A DNA stretch of 64,000 nt from Nematostella vectensis (taxonomy: Eukaryota > Cnidaria > Anthozoa > Actiniaria > Edwardsiidae), in NCBI RefSeq assembly GCF_932526225.1, contig NC_064035.1, positions 8,915,296 to 8,979,295 on the forward strand, in the 5' to 3' direction. Within the stretch, counting starts at the first letter, position 1, and each line of letters opens with the position of its first letter. Positions 53,430-64,000 of the stretch are shown here, piece after piece. The notes under the pieces are model-generated. The model saw only the letters and a program-made list of their open reading frames with translations. It did not search any database and had not been told where the DNA came from. The position numbers were made by a program, and so were the translations under genes.

Positions 53430-54408
53430 CAGTTACTACTGGTCCTGTCAACCAAATTAGCAATGTCATGAATTGTGGTTTACTGTTGTAAATATTTGGA
53501 AAATAACATTATTCTTTTTCATCAAGATATTTAGTTGGCTTTTGTCCCAAGCATTTTTTTTTGTTGAGTTAACATGATGCTTTTTTCAGAAACAATTTAT
53601 ATTAAAAACAATTGGATTCAAGGGCCTCTATAAAAAATAATCGGATTCTATAAAAGAATCTCAAAATATGGATTGGAAACCTGCAGCCAGAATTAAAACA
53701 TTATCACGACGTCGTCGCTAAAAAGGATAGGTTACAATGTATAACTAGAGAAATATTATTTTGTAATCTTCAAATTTGGTCCTACAGATTTATGTAGTTG
53801 TTAAAAATAAGAAAAAAAACAGTTTTTGAAATATTCTAGCTTCATAGCATAGGGAGAGTATGAAGAAGTTGTATTTCCAGCACCTATTACTAAAGTCTGT
53901 TAAAATAATTTTCTAATGTGCTTGTTTGTTTGAATACTTACTGTAGGTAGGCAAAGGAAAAAAAATACAGTAAAATACATACTTGCGTTGCTTGCTGAAA
54001 TCTTTGTACCAAGTATCGTCATAGTATCTTTTTATCTGTGTTTGATTTCAAGGGAGGGAAAGGACTTGCAAAATGTTACTTCGATAATACCGTGTGTAAT
54101 TTTTTAGCAAATTTGTTTTCTGCGACTTAACCCACCGTGTCTAGTTTATTTTCCTCGATCAGCATTTACATCTACATAAATTTTACGCAGTTGGTTATTG
54201 TTCCAGCGAAGGAAAAACAATGTGATGTGATGTTCAGAAAAAAAAAAGAAAAAAAAACGTATGAGATACCCCATGAGATGGATGTTGTATGGTACGCTGT
54301 GCCATCAAAGTCCCCCCCCCCCCCCTCTCTTTATCCAATATTAGTGCCCCATTCCCTTGACCTGTTCGTCGACAGACCCATTCGCAGACCGTAATGAAGA
54401 CAACGAAC

Positions 54409-55802
54409 CACGGGCAAACCAGACGAAATGTTCGTGTATCGAAATGTATTGTTTTCAAGGGCCGGGTTCCTAGAAATCAGCTTAACGCTAACCAAGAGAA
54501 AAATAAGGTTGTTATCCAACCGCATATCTCCATAAGGGAAAGTTCATTTATTATCCCGAGGGGGGCGTGATGATACTGTGGGTGGGCCTAAAAAATTGCC
54601 GAGGTCTAAAGGGGGAGAGGGGCGTCCATTGTTTGGATTTTAAAAGGGGGGAGGGTCACTGATTTCTTTGGGTGTTGTCTCTACTATATAATTTAACGAA
54701 GTGTTAAATCATACTTCTTGGTTTATAAAGTTAAAAACTGTCTCGGTTTGGGGGCAGTTTTTTGGCATGCACAGTCCAGGATACGTATTAAGGCACGTTT
54801 TATCTATGCAATGCAAACCTGGATACACCCTAAATACATCTTTTTACGTTTTCCACTATATAATATTATAAAATGCTTATGTTCCATATCTAAAATATAA
54901 ACAAACCGTTTTAATGCTAAAAGCGCTCATGCGTCATCAAAATCCTCCCTAATATCTGATTCGCTGTCTTCCTCGCTTTCTTTGTTCTTTTCTTATGCTG
55001 CGCTTTTCTTGCAAGAAGAAAATAGAAAAGCCTTTTTGTTTCCTTTGCGTCATCTATAGCATCAACCATGGTGAAGTTAGTCGCATCTTATTAGCTGGAG
55101 TTCGTCGCATCTTTCAGAAATTGAGTGCCTTCAGTTTTTCTGAATTAATGTTTTCAGCCAATTCCTTCTCCTCCACTTTCTGTCCAGCTTACAGCTAATC
55201 TCTCGCTCGCGTTTTTCACATTGTCATTGCCGTTCCTTCCTTTGCTCCTTCTTTCTTTTGTTTTCGGGAGGGGGGCACCGAAAATACGGAGAAGCGTAAG
55301 GGGGGCATGGGATTGGTTCCTACATAAGGGGGAGTCACCTAATTTTATCCCTTAATTTTATTAAAATCCTCACGCCCCCCCCCCCCCTCCCTCTGGGATA
55401 GTAAATGAACTTTCCCTAACCCTATTTATCCGTGGATAAGCGCCATGACATTAGCAGTAGCAGCACCTTTCTCCAAAAGATGTGTTTAGAAATGATTCTT
55501 CTATGGCATATAGGATTTTGAAGGGAAAAGCTGTCCGTTTTCTGCCGAAGAAGTTGCCTCGAAGAGTGGAAGTTGTGATTGCCAGCCCGTGGAGCTTCCT
55601 ACCCTCTTGTTTTTTATTACGAGTGGGGAGAAGGTGAACCGACATGAGGGAGGAAAATCCCCTAAACTGTTATGAATCACGGCTAAAACGTAACCACATC
55701 AATTGACACAGCTTCAAGAAATTGGCTTCAATACAAATATATTCGGTTGAACAATTTAAAGATAGTGTTCGATACACGAACATTTCGTCTGGTTTGCCCG
55801 TG
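54409..55802. mobile_element. Non-autonomous DNA transposon, hAT-like (33-bp TIR, 8-bp TSD)
   Basis: CACGGGCAAACCAGAC... (54409-54441) is perfectly reverse-complemented over 33 bp at 55770-55802. The same octamer CAACGAAC flanks both sides (54401-54408 and 55803-55810), the signature of insertion by an 8-bp-TSD family such as hAT. No transposase is encoded. Confidence 0.85.
54536..55416. mobile_element. Nested MITE, Harbinger-like (TAA duplication)
   Basis: Inside the larger element, GGGAAAGTTCATTTATTATC (54536 on) is inverted at the right end as GATAGTAAATGAACTTTCCC (to 55416). TAA lies on both sides (54533-54535 and 55417-55419). The 3-bp TWA-type duplication fits PIF/Harbinger. No open frame of note. 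Confidence 0.65.
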
Positions 55803-56142
55803 CAACGAACACTGCCAATATAGATGTATAGACAGATAGAAGCGACTTCAACACAATGAAATTGGACGGAGTAATAATACTATCCACCCTGAGTAATCTA
55901 AAAAAGCTTTAAACCCTATTTGTCGATATCACAGTATTTTCTATATTTTATATCGTTTGCCAACTGTCGTATCGCCGTGCGGCCCATATTCACTGGTTTT
56001 CACCTGCTCACTTTATTTTCCATTAGAAATGATTATCACGATTATCTGCTGCATATTGAGCCTGCATTAATCGCGGTACAGTATTTATCGTCATATTTTC
56101 CAAGCCCTGTATAAAAGTCAACGATGAACGCTGACAATACTG

Positions 56143-56589
56143 CTAACAAGTCTTCACTACTTGCTCAATATAGCATGCTAACTTAGTCCGATTTTGCTTT
56201 AAGTGTATATCCAAACATAAATTTATCTTTGTTCCCCCAAATAAGGTGCGACTAAAAGCAGATGCAATCATAATTAGAGAAAACACTATTGTGCTAAAAA
56301 AATATTTCAGACCAAATAGACAAGGGCGTTTAGAAGCAGCTGTGTGCTCTATTCTTCCGGTTGAAATTTTGAAGCCTCGCTTTGAATCATCTTTCTTTAC
56401 CGATGTTTTAAAACTGCTTATCAGCTTATCTATTGTTAGCAGAAAAACACCCAAATATAGAATGGCCAAATAAACAGAAATAGAGAAAGAAAAAATACAA
56501 CAAGACTCCGAACATAAAATGTCTTTCTTGGGGGCAAAGTTACTTGATAAGCGACTTCCGGTTGGACTCATTATGCGAGTCTGTGCCAT
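56143..56589 (-). CDS. Possible small two-helix membrane protein, unrecognised
   Basis: A 148-residue frame starting at the ATG at 56589. Two hydrophobic stretches are visible (IFSFSISVYLAILYLGVFLL near residues 33-52 and YFFSTIVFSLIMIASAF near 99-115), separated by a basic loop (KTSVKKDDSKRG). It faces away from stonin. I recognise no family, and the window shows no splice partner. It could be a chance frame in A/T-rich DNA. Confidence 0.25.
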   Translation of the reverse strand: MAQTRIMSPTGSRLSSNFAPKKDILCSESCCIFSFSISVYLAILYLGVFLLTIDKLISSFKTSVKKDDSKRGFKISTGRIEHTAASKRPCLFGLKYFFSTIVFSLIMIASAFSRTLFGGTKINLCLDIHLKQNRTKLACYIEQVVKTC

Positions 56590-57168
56590 CAATTTGGGAG
56601 CAGAGCCCTTTTGATTTATCCTGCTTTTATTAAAAGGATTATCCTAAAAGAAGGGGCAAAACTTCGAATGGATGTCCTGAAACGAATCTTGAAGTGCAGT
56701 TAGATGAAGTGAGTGAATTACCATACTGAGTTGGCAATTTGAGCCGAACGAAGCAAGCGTCATTCACCACACACAAATCACACATCAGAGATCACACAAA
56801 GGAGGCTGACACAAACTGTCCTTGGTGGTTTGTGGCGCATAGAACCCGAAGAACACTACCTGAATAGCCTGAATGTTGCATTGGTTGTCTGATTAATGGA
56901 TGTTTGACAAATGTTTATATAATACGGGAACGGTATATCCTTGGTGAACAATAAGATATCGCAGAAGCCAGAGTCACGAGGTCCAAAAATAAGGGTTCCC
57001 TCTCGAGTTATCCTGTCGAGTTTTCATCGAAGAAACGCCTGGTGTTTGTAGCTGGCTTTGGGGTGCGGTGGTCTGTCCTGTAAAGTCGTTATCAAGACAT
57101 TGCAAACAATTTAAAGTCGAAATCGTTACAATAATACAATACGCGTGTAGACAAGTCGGTCTGTAAAC

Positions 57169-59796
57169 ATGGCGGCCAGAACTATCTCCTCGCTCAAGAC
57201 CCCTATTTTAGATGATGAATCAACAGAGGACGATTACCATGAGCCAGAGGTAAAAGAAAAACAAAAACCAGTTAATGAGATTGTTTCGGACGGAAATTTT
57301 AAGGCAGCGGAAATCCATTCACGCGGGATGGATGGAATAAATTTAACATCGATTTCGGTCTTGAAGACAGCAGCTGCAAGCCACACAACTCAAAGCTCTA
57401 AATGTATCTCGGCTGATAGCGCTTCATTATCTTCGATGAATCAAACCAAAGGCTTGGGTAGCGGTGGAATAACAACCACTGACAATAAAAAGGGCTCGAT
57501 ATTTGGCGAAGGATGGGTGAGCTTTGAAGAAGATGGAATGAAAAAAGACCCGGCGGTCAGTGTTGCTTTAGTAACCAACCCACAAAGCGGGGAAACTCCT
57601 CTAGTCAACGGCTCCATCGATAAAATTCATGCCGGAAAAACATCGAGCGAAGCCTCTGTTCGACTCGCACAGCGTGTGGAAACACAACCACGTATCACAA
57701 CAAATAGTATGGAATCGACAAATATGAAGCGAGATATGGACGGAGAGTCCATAAAACGTGATTTACCAAATGTAAACACGAGTAGTGGAGGAGAAATGGC
57801 CGGATCTTGGGTCACTTTTGATCAACACAACACACAAGGGAAGGCCAGCCCGGGGGATTCGTCTAGTGTTACCTCGGAGAGTGTCCAAACTACTCCACTC
57901 CCTAATTGGGTCACTTTTGATGAGGCAAAATCTAAGGGTCAAGAACGTCCACCTCTAGAGGGGTTGAGTATCAATGTTTCCATCGCAAATGAAACTAATG
58001 GACCATCAACACCTAGTCCAAACCCTTTCCTGAATGCACCTATGACTATACCTATGAAAAGTCCAACTAATCCATTTCAGGGTGCAACTCAGAGCCCACT
58101 TAGCATAGCAACATCGACAAATCCATTTCATTCAAATGACAGTGCCATGTCCATAACACCTGTCTCAATGGCAGGACTAAACATGGCCAGTACTACCCCA
58201 GACTGGTCAACAACTCCTGTTTACCATGATGTTAGCTTACTGGAGAAGTCTCTTAATAAGTCCAGTGAGGTTGCAGTCCCCGTCTACCCACAAACACCCC
58301 CCTCACCGGGGATAGACCAGATTGAAACTGGTGAAGCAACTTTAGTAGAGGAAGAAAGGCCGCCTGTTATTGTGGAAGAGGAAACTGAGGAGGACTTTAG
58401 CCTCTCACTTAAAAACAACTCTTGGAACATGCTTCTCAGGTACCCAGATAAAAAGAAGAGAATTGGATCAAGGGAGTGGAAGTCAGTTGTCATAAAACTA
58501 GATGGAAATACACTGCAAATCTTTGATGAGTACGAGCTATCTGCACCTTTCAGGGAGATCCCACTGCAAGCAAGTTTTAATTTCCAAGAGCTTCGTTTGC
58601 AAGAAGATCGACATAGTAAAGTTCATACTACTAAGCTGGAATACTTAAAGTACAAAGAGACAAGGAGTGTCAAACACAAGGGAACTATAGAACACCTTGC
58701 GGAAGGCACGCCCATTATTAAGATTGGCTCAACTTCTAATGCCATCATGAAGGAATTCATAGAGGCTGTTGGTGACTCTATACGCACCCTCCCAGCCTAT
58801 CGTGACCGAGGGATAACATACAGGAAAGATGAGGTGTTTGTTGATGTGGATGATACCTGTCATGCATTGCTAGATGGTACTGGCAACGTGAAGAAGCTGG
58901 GTGGTAGAGTGCAAGTCAAGATAAGAGCTTTTGTAACTGGTGATCCTGAATGCCAACTAGTGCTAAATGACATTGTTGTCAAGGAAAGGGAAGAAGCTAG
59001 GTTACGCGGGGAGCTAAAGCCACAACGTATCCATCACTGGATCAACCTTCAACACTGCCAGTTCCACAAATGTGTTGATGTGAGTGCGTTCAATGAGTCC
59101 CATTCTATTGTGTTTCATCCTCTGGATGCATGTACTTTTGAGCTACTACGATTCCGCTCAAATCTCAAAAAGCCCCTCCCTTTATATGTGAAGTCATCCA
59201 TTACACTCCATAGTGAGCAGCGCATTGAACTCAGAGCAGAGATCCAACTTTGTCAGGAGACTAAAATGGCAAAGTATGCCAGAAATAATGTGGTGTTTCA
59301 ACTTCCAATCCCAGAAACCTGGGTTCCCCTTTTCAGAACTGCTAAGTTATTTGGTAGAGAAAAGTCAATCAAGTCAAGCAAAGGAAAGCAAGCAGCAGGA
59401 ATCAAAAGCCGCCTCAAGCACTCTCGGTGTTCGATTGCAGCCAGTCTTGGTACAGCAAAGTATGAGCCTGAATACTCGGCAATTGTGTGGAGAATTGATA
59501 AATTACCACTTATCCAAAGCAACATCCCAGTGGATGCCCCACAGACCCTGACATGTCTACTTGAGCTACCAGCAGGCCTGGAGGTTCCTGATGACTATCA
59601 GCCACACGCAGAAGTTGAGTATGATGTGTCCTACGTCTTGCTGTCAGATACTACTGTTATTGCAGTCAAGGTGTCAAATAAAAATATCCCTGAGAAGTGG
59701 GTATGTTATCGGGCTTTGTACCATTACCACATTGAGGTGGATGTCTGTAGAGGGTCTTCTGGGCCAATCAGAGATGTAGGATGTACTCAACAGTAA
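57169..59796 (+). CDS. STON: Stonin, endocytic adaptor (single exon, 875 aa)
   Basis: The ATG lies in AACATGGCGGCC, a near-TISU context. The disordered N-terminal half carries three WVxF motifs (near residues 115, 213 and 245: GWVSF, SWVTF, NWVTF) that bind the AP-2 alpha ear. Three NPF motifs near 285, 301 and 317 bind EH domains. The stonin homology domain starts around 420 (SWNMLLRYPDKKKRIGSREW). The mu-homology domain follows from about 545 (GRVQVKIRAFVTGD, KYARNNVVFQLPIPE, KYEPEYSAIVWRIDKLP) to about 860. Stonins sort synaptotagmin and related cargo into clathrin-coated pits. A single large coding exon resembles vertebrate STON1/STON2. The last 20 residues do not match a stonin C-terminus that I know. 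A candidate AATAAA is at 60536-60541. Confidence 0.93.
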   Translation: MAARTISSLKTPILDDESTEDDYHEPEVKEKQKPVNEIVSDGNFKAAEIHSRGMDGINLTSISVLKTAAASHTTQSSKCISADSASLSSMNQTKGLGSGGITTTDNKKGSIFGEGWVSFEEDGMKKDPAVSVALVTNPQSGETPLVNGSIDKIHAGKTSSEASVRLAQRVETQPRITTNSMESTNMKRDMDGESIKRDLPNVNTSSGGEMAGSWVTFDQHNTQGKASPGDSSSVTSESVQTTPLPNWVTFDEAKSKGQERPPLEGLSINVSIANETNGPSTPSPNPFLNAPMTIPMKSPTNPFQGATQSPLSIATSTNPFHSNDSAMSITPVSMAGLNMASTTPDWSTTPVYHDVSLLEKSLNKSSEVAVPVYPQTPPSPGIDQIETGEATLVEEERPPVIVEEETEEDFSLSLKNNSWNMLLRYPDKKKRIGSREWKSVVIKLDGNTLQIFDEYELSAPFREIPLQASFNFQELRLQEDRHSKVHTTKLEYLKYKETRSVKHKGTIEHLAEGTPIIKIGSTSNAIMKEFIEAVGDSIRTLPAYRDRGITYRKDEVFVDVDDTCHALLDGTGNVKKLGGRVQVKIRAFVTGDPECQLVLNDIVVKEREEARLRGELKPQRIHHWINLQHCQFHKCVDVSAFNESHSIVFHPLDACTFELLRFRSNLKKPLPLYVKSSITLHSEQRIELRAEIQLCQETKMAKYARNNVVFQLPIPETWVPLFRTAKLFGREKSIKSSKGKQAAGIKSRLKHSRCSIAASLGTAKYEPEYSAIVWRIDKLPLIQSNIPVDAPQTLTCLLELPAGLEVPDDYQPHAEVEYDVSYVLLSDTTVIAVKVSNKNIPEKWVCYRALYHYHIEVDVCRGSSGPIRDVGCTQQ

Positions 59797-61588
59797 CTAT
59801 CTGGACTTACTGGAGCAGGTTCACTGTATTTCAATGCAGCTGCAGATTTCCAAGATTTAAGGTTAAGTTTTACTAGATGGTAGCATGGAACGTCTATTAA
59901 AACCATAGGATATGTACCCTAAATTTACAAGTTGGCTAGATCTACCCATGCATAAAAAATATTGCATTTGGTACTACACCTTAGTGGTCTGCAGAAGAGT
60001 AAGCTAAAGACCTGTTTTTTAGACATCTTTTAAAATTTCTTCTTATTCAGTTGACTAGACACCACAAATAACTGATGTTTCCTTGAACAAGATTTACAAG
60101 GAAACATTGAGGCTCAAATGTATTTAGCTAAATGTCCATTACCTTTCTTTTTAGCTCTATTTAGGTGAAATGCTGTAGGCAACAAAACCTCTAATCGCAA
60201 ATTAATTACCATATACTCTTTTTTTACAAAGCATATTTTATTATCTTTGGTTTTATTAAAATTGTTTAGTCATTCCTTTTATGAACTATAAAATGGTGTT
60301 GTATTTAGTTCTATTGGAAAAATATCAAACAAAATTATGTTTTGTTAGATATGAAATTGGATATTGATTGTGCTGGTTTTTAATAGTTTTCAATATGCTC
60401 TATTGAAAAAAGGTATAGAAATGATCTTTAGAGCTGAGATTAGACAACCTAGCTAGGTTATTTATCAAGCATACTTACATACATGGTAGAACCATGTATG
60501 TACGAGATACCTTCATGAAGTGATCAAATATTTAAAATAAAAATTGCTATTAGTGGTACTTTTGATAGCTCGATCCAAATCTTTCAATCACAGTTTCTTT
60601 AGATTTTTTTATTCTATCATTTGGTTATGGCTTTGGTTCTATCAACACAAAAACTAAAGTATAAAAATAAATCAATATGCAAATGTGCAAGTAAAAAAAG
60701 ATGGACAGTGGGAAATATGAGACAACCTCCTAGGTAATCAAAAGCTGTGCCAATTTTTAGCTTTTGCTAAATTTGCTAACAAATTTAAATATTAATAATT
60801 TTAGGTGCTCGTACTTAAGTGTCAAATAGTGTGGTTTCGTCTGTTACATCGATAATTGCTAGAGTGCAAATACAAACTATGATTTAGTGGATTCATCCAG
60901 AGAAAAATTGCTGTCACACCTTAAATCCTTTTTTTGCCCAAAATATGTTACAAAAATCCAAAACTGCAATGTTATCTTGTCTTTATTCCTTTTTTTCAAA
61001 ATACAGAGATTAGCAAATATGCTACTATGTAGGAACACCTATATAAGAGAAAAAAAGGAGAATAAAATCAAAAACAATATTTTCTGAAAAATTGTTTATT
61101 TCTACATTCATTTTACATTTCATCAATGTGTCAAAAATTATTTTACTTCTGTTGCCATGCAAATTTCAATGGGGGAGAAAGTCGGCAGGTATACATATAT
61201 GTAACTTATTGATCTCTTATATTCATTAAAACTGAACAAATAGTATGGAATTGTTCCTGATTATATTATTCTAGAGGTATCTAATTGTTAATTAATTTAT
61301 AAACATGGTCCCATGCTTTGGAGTTTTAGTTTGAACAAAGATTACGAGCTTTGGATCAGAACAACCTGCCACTGGTGACTATGGTCCTAGCCTGCATAAT
61401 GGCGCACAACTGTGAAGTGGAACTTTGGAAGAAGTACCCAACACTATGCAGGTTATTACAGCTCTGTTGATAAGGATAATTATACACTTTATCATCAGGA
61501 CGATGAACATATTTTTATTTTTACTTTGCCTTACCCTAAAATACACAAAACCCCAAAATTATAATGGCCAGTCATTGTTGGAGATGTC
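59797..61588. other. Convergent intergenic region stonin / UGT
   Basis: A/T-rich. Contains a perfect 11-bp-arm hairpin at 60477-60501 (ACATACATGGT, loop AGA) in the probable stonin 3' UTR and a minus-strand AATAAA at 61514-61519 for the UGT. No further gene. Confidence 0.6.
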
Positions 61589-64000
61589 CTATTCTTCTTT
61601 TCGTTTCACGGTGCTCAGTCCACTTTTGAATCTAACTACTTTTAAACATTTAACCAGCATGAATACAAAAATGGAAATGATAGTTCCAAAAAATAGCATA
61701 ACATCTAAAAGGAAGTACTGGTAAAATGGAAGGTCCCGGCCTGATGGTCTAAGGTGCTGGGTTCCATTGTTTCTAATGACATATTCTATCCAAAAAGCGC
61801 CTTCTTGTTGTGGTGTCTGGGGTTTGTCCTCCATAAGTCTGGAAACCCTCAACGCATTTTCTTTGTAGCAGGGCTTTTCTATTAGTTCATTGATGTTTTT
61901 AATCATTTCCTCAGCTGTAGATTCCTTCAGGCTCACAGAAATCCCTAAACCTGCAGCCTTCACTTTCTCTCCATATCCAAACTGGTCAGAAAAGAGGGGG
62001 GTTACCAGCAAGGGCACCCCATGGCCACACCCTTCGTAGACGCTATTAGCCCCTCCATGGGTTATGAATAGTTTAACATTAGAGTTTGCAAGTATGTCAT
62101 TCTGAGGCATCCACTTCACAAGCATAACATTGTCAGTCTTAGGAAAAGAATCACCAAACTTGATTATCACCTAGAAGATGAAAAATGTTAATGATAATAG
62201 ACATTTACTCAAATTCCTTTAAATACAGTGCCATACCAGGCCACATTAGCATACCTGTCAACTCTCCCACATTAGGCGGGAGTCTCAAGATTCTGGACCC
62301 CTTCTCCTGCTCTCCCACGTTAAGCACCAAATCTCCCACTTTTTAGCGATTTTTATTGCTTCCGAAAAATTATTCTATGGAAAATCATAATTTTGCCTAT
62401 TTTCTATTAGAATCTTTAAAACAATAATTGCCTTGCGTAGCGCATTTTATCAAACACCCTTGTGAGATCTATAAGTGGATTTGTTCAGGCGTGTTCCTAG
62501 GATTGGTTGAGGGGGGTGGGGGTGCACAGTCATAGGTATCATGGGAAACGTATAGTATTTGAAGATTCCTTAATAAGAAATTACCAACTTTTTGGCTGCC
62601 ACCTATGTACGCGCCTGTTGTTCATGAGAGCTTTCTTTCTATCCGGGAAACGCTTGCAAGTTTATACCCACCCCTCTTCTCCCAAAAATAATATACCCCT
62701 CCCCCAAAAAATTCTCAAGCCTTTAAATTTTCGGAGATTGACAGGTATGCATTAGATTGGGACATCAAGACAATAATTTTGTGCATGGCTCCCTCATATT
62801 TTTTTTTAATATTTGGGGACATGCCCCCAGTGCCTCACCCCCTGCTGTGGCCCTGGAATAGTGTTAATAATCTAATACTATTTGCCATCACACAAAAAGC
62901 AAAATCAGCACGTTTAGCAACATCATGTTTTCATCTAATATTGCTAAATTGAAATAAATCAGCTAGAAAAAGCCTTCTAAAACCTCACCCAAAACAGTGG
63001 CATGACCTGAAGGGTAAAACCAAACAAGTCATCTCCTTAACTTCAGAAACAAATGAAGAGACAATAGGCAACTTGGATACCAGGGTGGTAAAAAAGTAAG
63101 TCATGGCTATTTTGTGTAAAATAACAGAGTATCAAATTTATGTTAGGGCCCTCTAATTCACCCTGTTTTTAAAACCCTAGATCCACACCTGCTTTTTTAA
63201 CCTTTTTTTCTTGAAAAACTCTGAATATTTACCTTGTACTTGAGTTTTGAGAATACATTCGCAAGTTTAGAAACAACTGCATCATCTAAGCTCATCACCA
63301 TGCTTCCAAATGACACTAGTACCACACCATGTTCTGCCGATGCTATGAAATCTTCAAATTCCCTTGGCAACTTCATAGCTTGCCTTTGAGATGGGGAACC
63401 TATCACTTTAACATCTAAAGAAATAATGATAACAGTCTGAGGGAAATAAAATAAAAAGTCTTGTGTTGTCATTATTGCAAAATGTTGTTAACATGCACCT
63501 CTGGGGGCAACACTCAGTTTCAATGGATAGCGAAAAACAAATGACCGAAATTTGTTAATGTAAAAGAATAAGTATTTGTAGCCAGGATTTGCTGAGGGGG
63601 ATGAGGGTGGGTTCTTTACCTATTTAGCAGACCATTTTCTCTTAGGAAGCTCGCCCTACCTCATAGTGATACTTTATTTTCCTTAATAAGAGGGGACCTT
63701 TCAGTCAAGTGGGGGGATTCTTCTGAGCCCCCTGGCTCCGGGCCTGCACAGCTAAAGAACTTTTCTGAAAAGTTGTAACATCTGGTTATAATTCAGGTAC
63801 ATCTGAGGATGTTGAACTTGCCCCTTGTGCATCCCCCCCCCATCTACATGCCTACTTATGAACACCTCACATGTACCTGAGTACAACTGATAAATAATTC
63901 AAAATGATATAATTTACTTGGTGGAAGTGGGCGTGCCCATTCTAGGGACCAATCTGCTGGAGCAAGTACAATATCTGTGTCTCCTAGAAGCTCAGCAACA
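61589..64000 (-). CDS. UDP-glucuronosyltransferase-like (3' three exons; 5' end off window)
   Basis: Exons 63918-64000 (partial), 63233-63414 and 61589-62170 are in phase. The first ends in DWSLEWARPLPP, typical of the end of the acceptor domain. The second holds VVLVSFGSMV, and the last holds the UDP-sugar signature region WMPQNDILANSNVKLFITHG with GANSVYEG. Near the C-terminus a membrane helix (LDVMLFFGTIISIFVFMLV) precedes a short basic cytosolic tail ending KRKEE, a KxKxx ER-retrieval pattern. These enzymes glucuronidate (or glucosylate) lipophilic compounds in the ER lumen. The substrate cannot be told. The gene is a member of a large family, so no symbol is given. Confidence 0.9.
62249..62750. 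mobile_element. TIR element in the last UGT intron
   Basis: GCATACCTGTCAACTCTCC at 62249 is inverted at the right end (GGAGATTGACAGGTATGC, to 62750). ATTA flanks both sides. It hosts a second insertion at 62486-62617. Confidence 0.7.
62486..62617. mobile_element. Normal-sized copy of the intron-15 MITE family
   Basis: About 132 bp with inverted ends CAGGCGTGTTCCTAGG and CCTATGTACGCGCCTG. TTGTT is duplicated on both sides (62481-62485 and 62618-62622). The interior matches the left part of the giant element at 37136-40242. Confidence 0.8.
63576..63748. mobile_element. Probable short TIR repeat in a UGT intron
   Basis: GTAGCCAGGATTTGCTGAGG near the left is mirrored by GAGCCCCCTGGCTCCGGG at the right. 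The ends are only partly complementary, so the boundaries are uncertain. Confidence 0.4.

Larger units (their letters stand above)
53430..57168. other. Intergenic region UBE2F to stonin
   Basis: Carries the nested transposons at 54409-55802, a possible small minus-strand membrane-protein frame at 56143-56589, and the stonin upstream region. Otherwise no coding signal. Confidence 0.6.

Overview
This is an intron-rich animal nuclear sequence: GT-AG introns, AATAAA signals, many short transposons and no prokaryotic features. Gene content, protein identity levels judged by eye, and the NHL-type protein suggest an early-branching metazoan, most likely an anthozoan cnidarian such as a sea anemone. 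The species is an inference; the genes themselves are well supported. I rebuilt the exons by hand from splice sites, reading-frame phase and remembered family sequences, and the phases close across every junction.

Layout, left to right. FBXO36 (442-993, +) is intronless and lies inside the territory of a FERM-PDZ tyrosine phosphatase of the PTPN3/PTPN4 class (1144-15696, -). The window holds 31 exons of the phosphatase, through the WPD loop; its catalytic-cysteine exons are off the left edge. A gene desert with MITEs leads to an intronless NHL-propeller protein (17876-19702, -). An alpha-tubulin gene of 5 exons and exactly 451 aa follows (21753-26333, +), then a myosin regulatory light chain of 2 exons and 172 aa (27567-29100, +). 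The latter is convergent with UBE4A, a U-box ubiquitin ligase/E4 of 28 exons and 1075 aa (29620-47447, -). UBE4A is head-to-head with UBE2F, the NEDD8-conjugating E2 of 9 exons and 188 aa (49095-53429, +). A nested transposon cluster (54.4-55.8 kb), a single-exon stonin (57169-59796, +) and the 3' part of a UDP-glucuronosyltransferase (61589 to the window end, -) complete the map.

The genes form no operon; they are separate housekeeping or cell-biological units. UBE4A (ubiquitin chain extension) and UBE2F (NEDD8 transfer to cullins) share an intergenic promoter region of about 1.6 kb.

The most unusual feature is a recurring architecture: intronic tandem repeats whose unit contains the exon-intron junction itself. 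I see it at six junctions in three genes: PTPN exon 10 and 30 acceptors, PTPN exon 23 donor, UBE4A exon 9 donor, and UBE2F exon 4 and 6 donors. In UBE4A the unit is 21 nt, so each of a long series of tandem donors would add an in-frame 7-residue block. A second striking case is a short inverted-repeat transposon in UBE4A intron 15. It has swollen to 3.1 kb by amplifying an internal 56-bp unit about 53 times, while a normal-sized relative sits at 62.5 kb.
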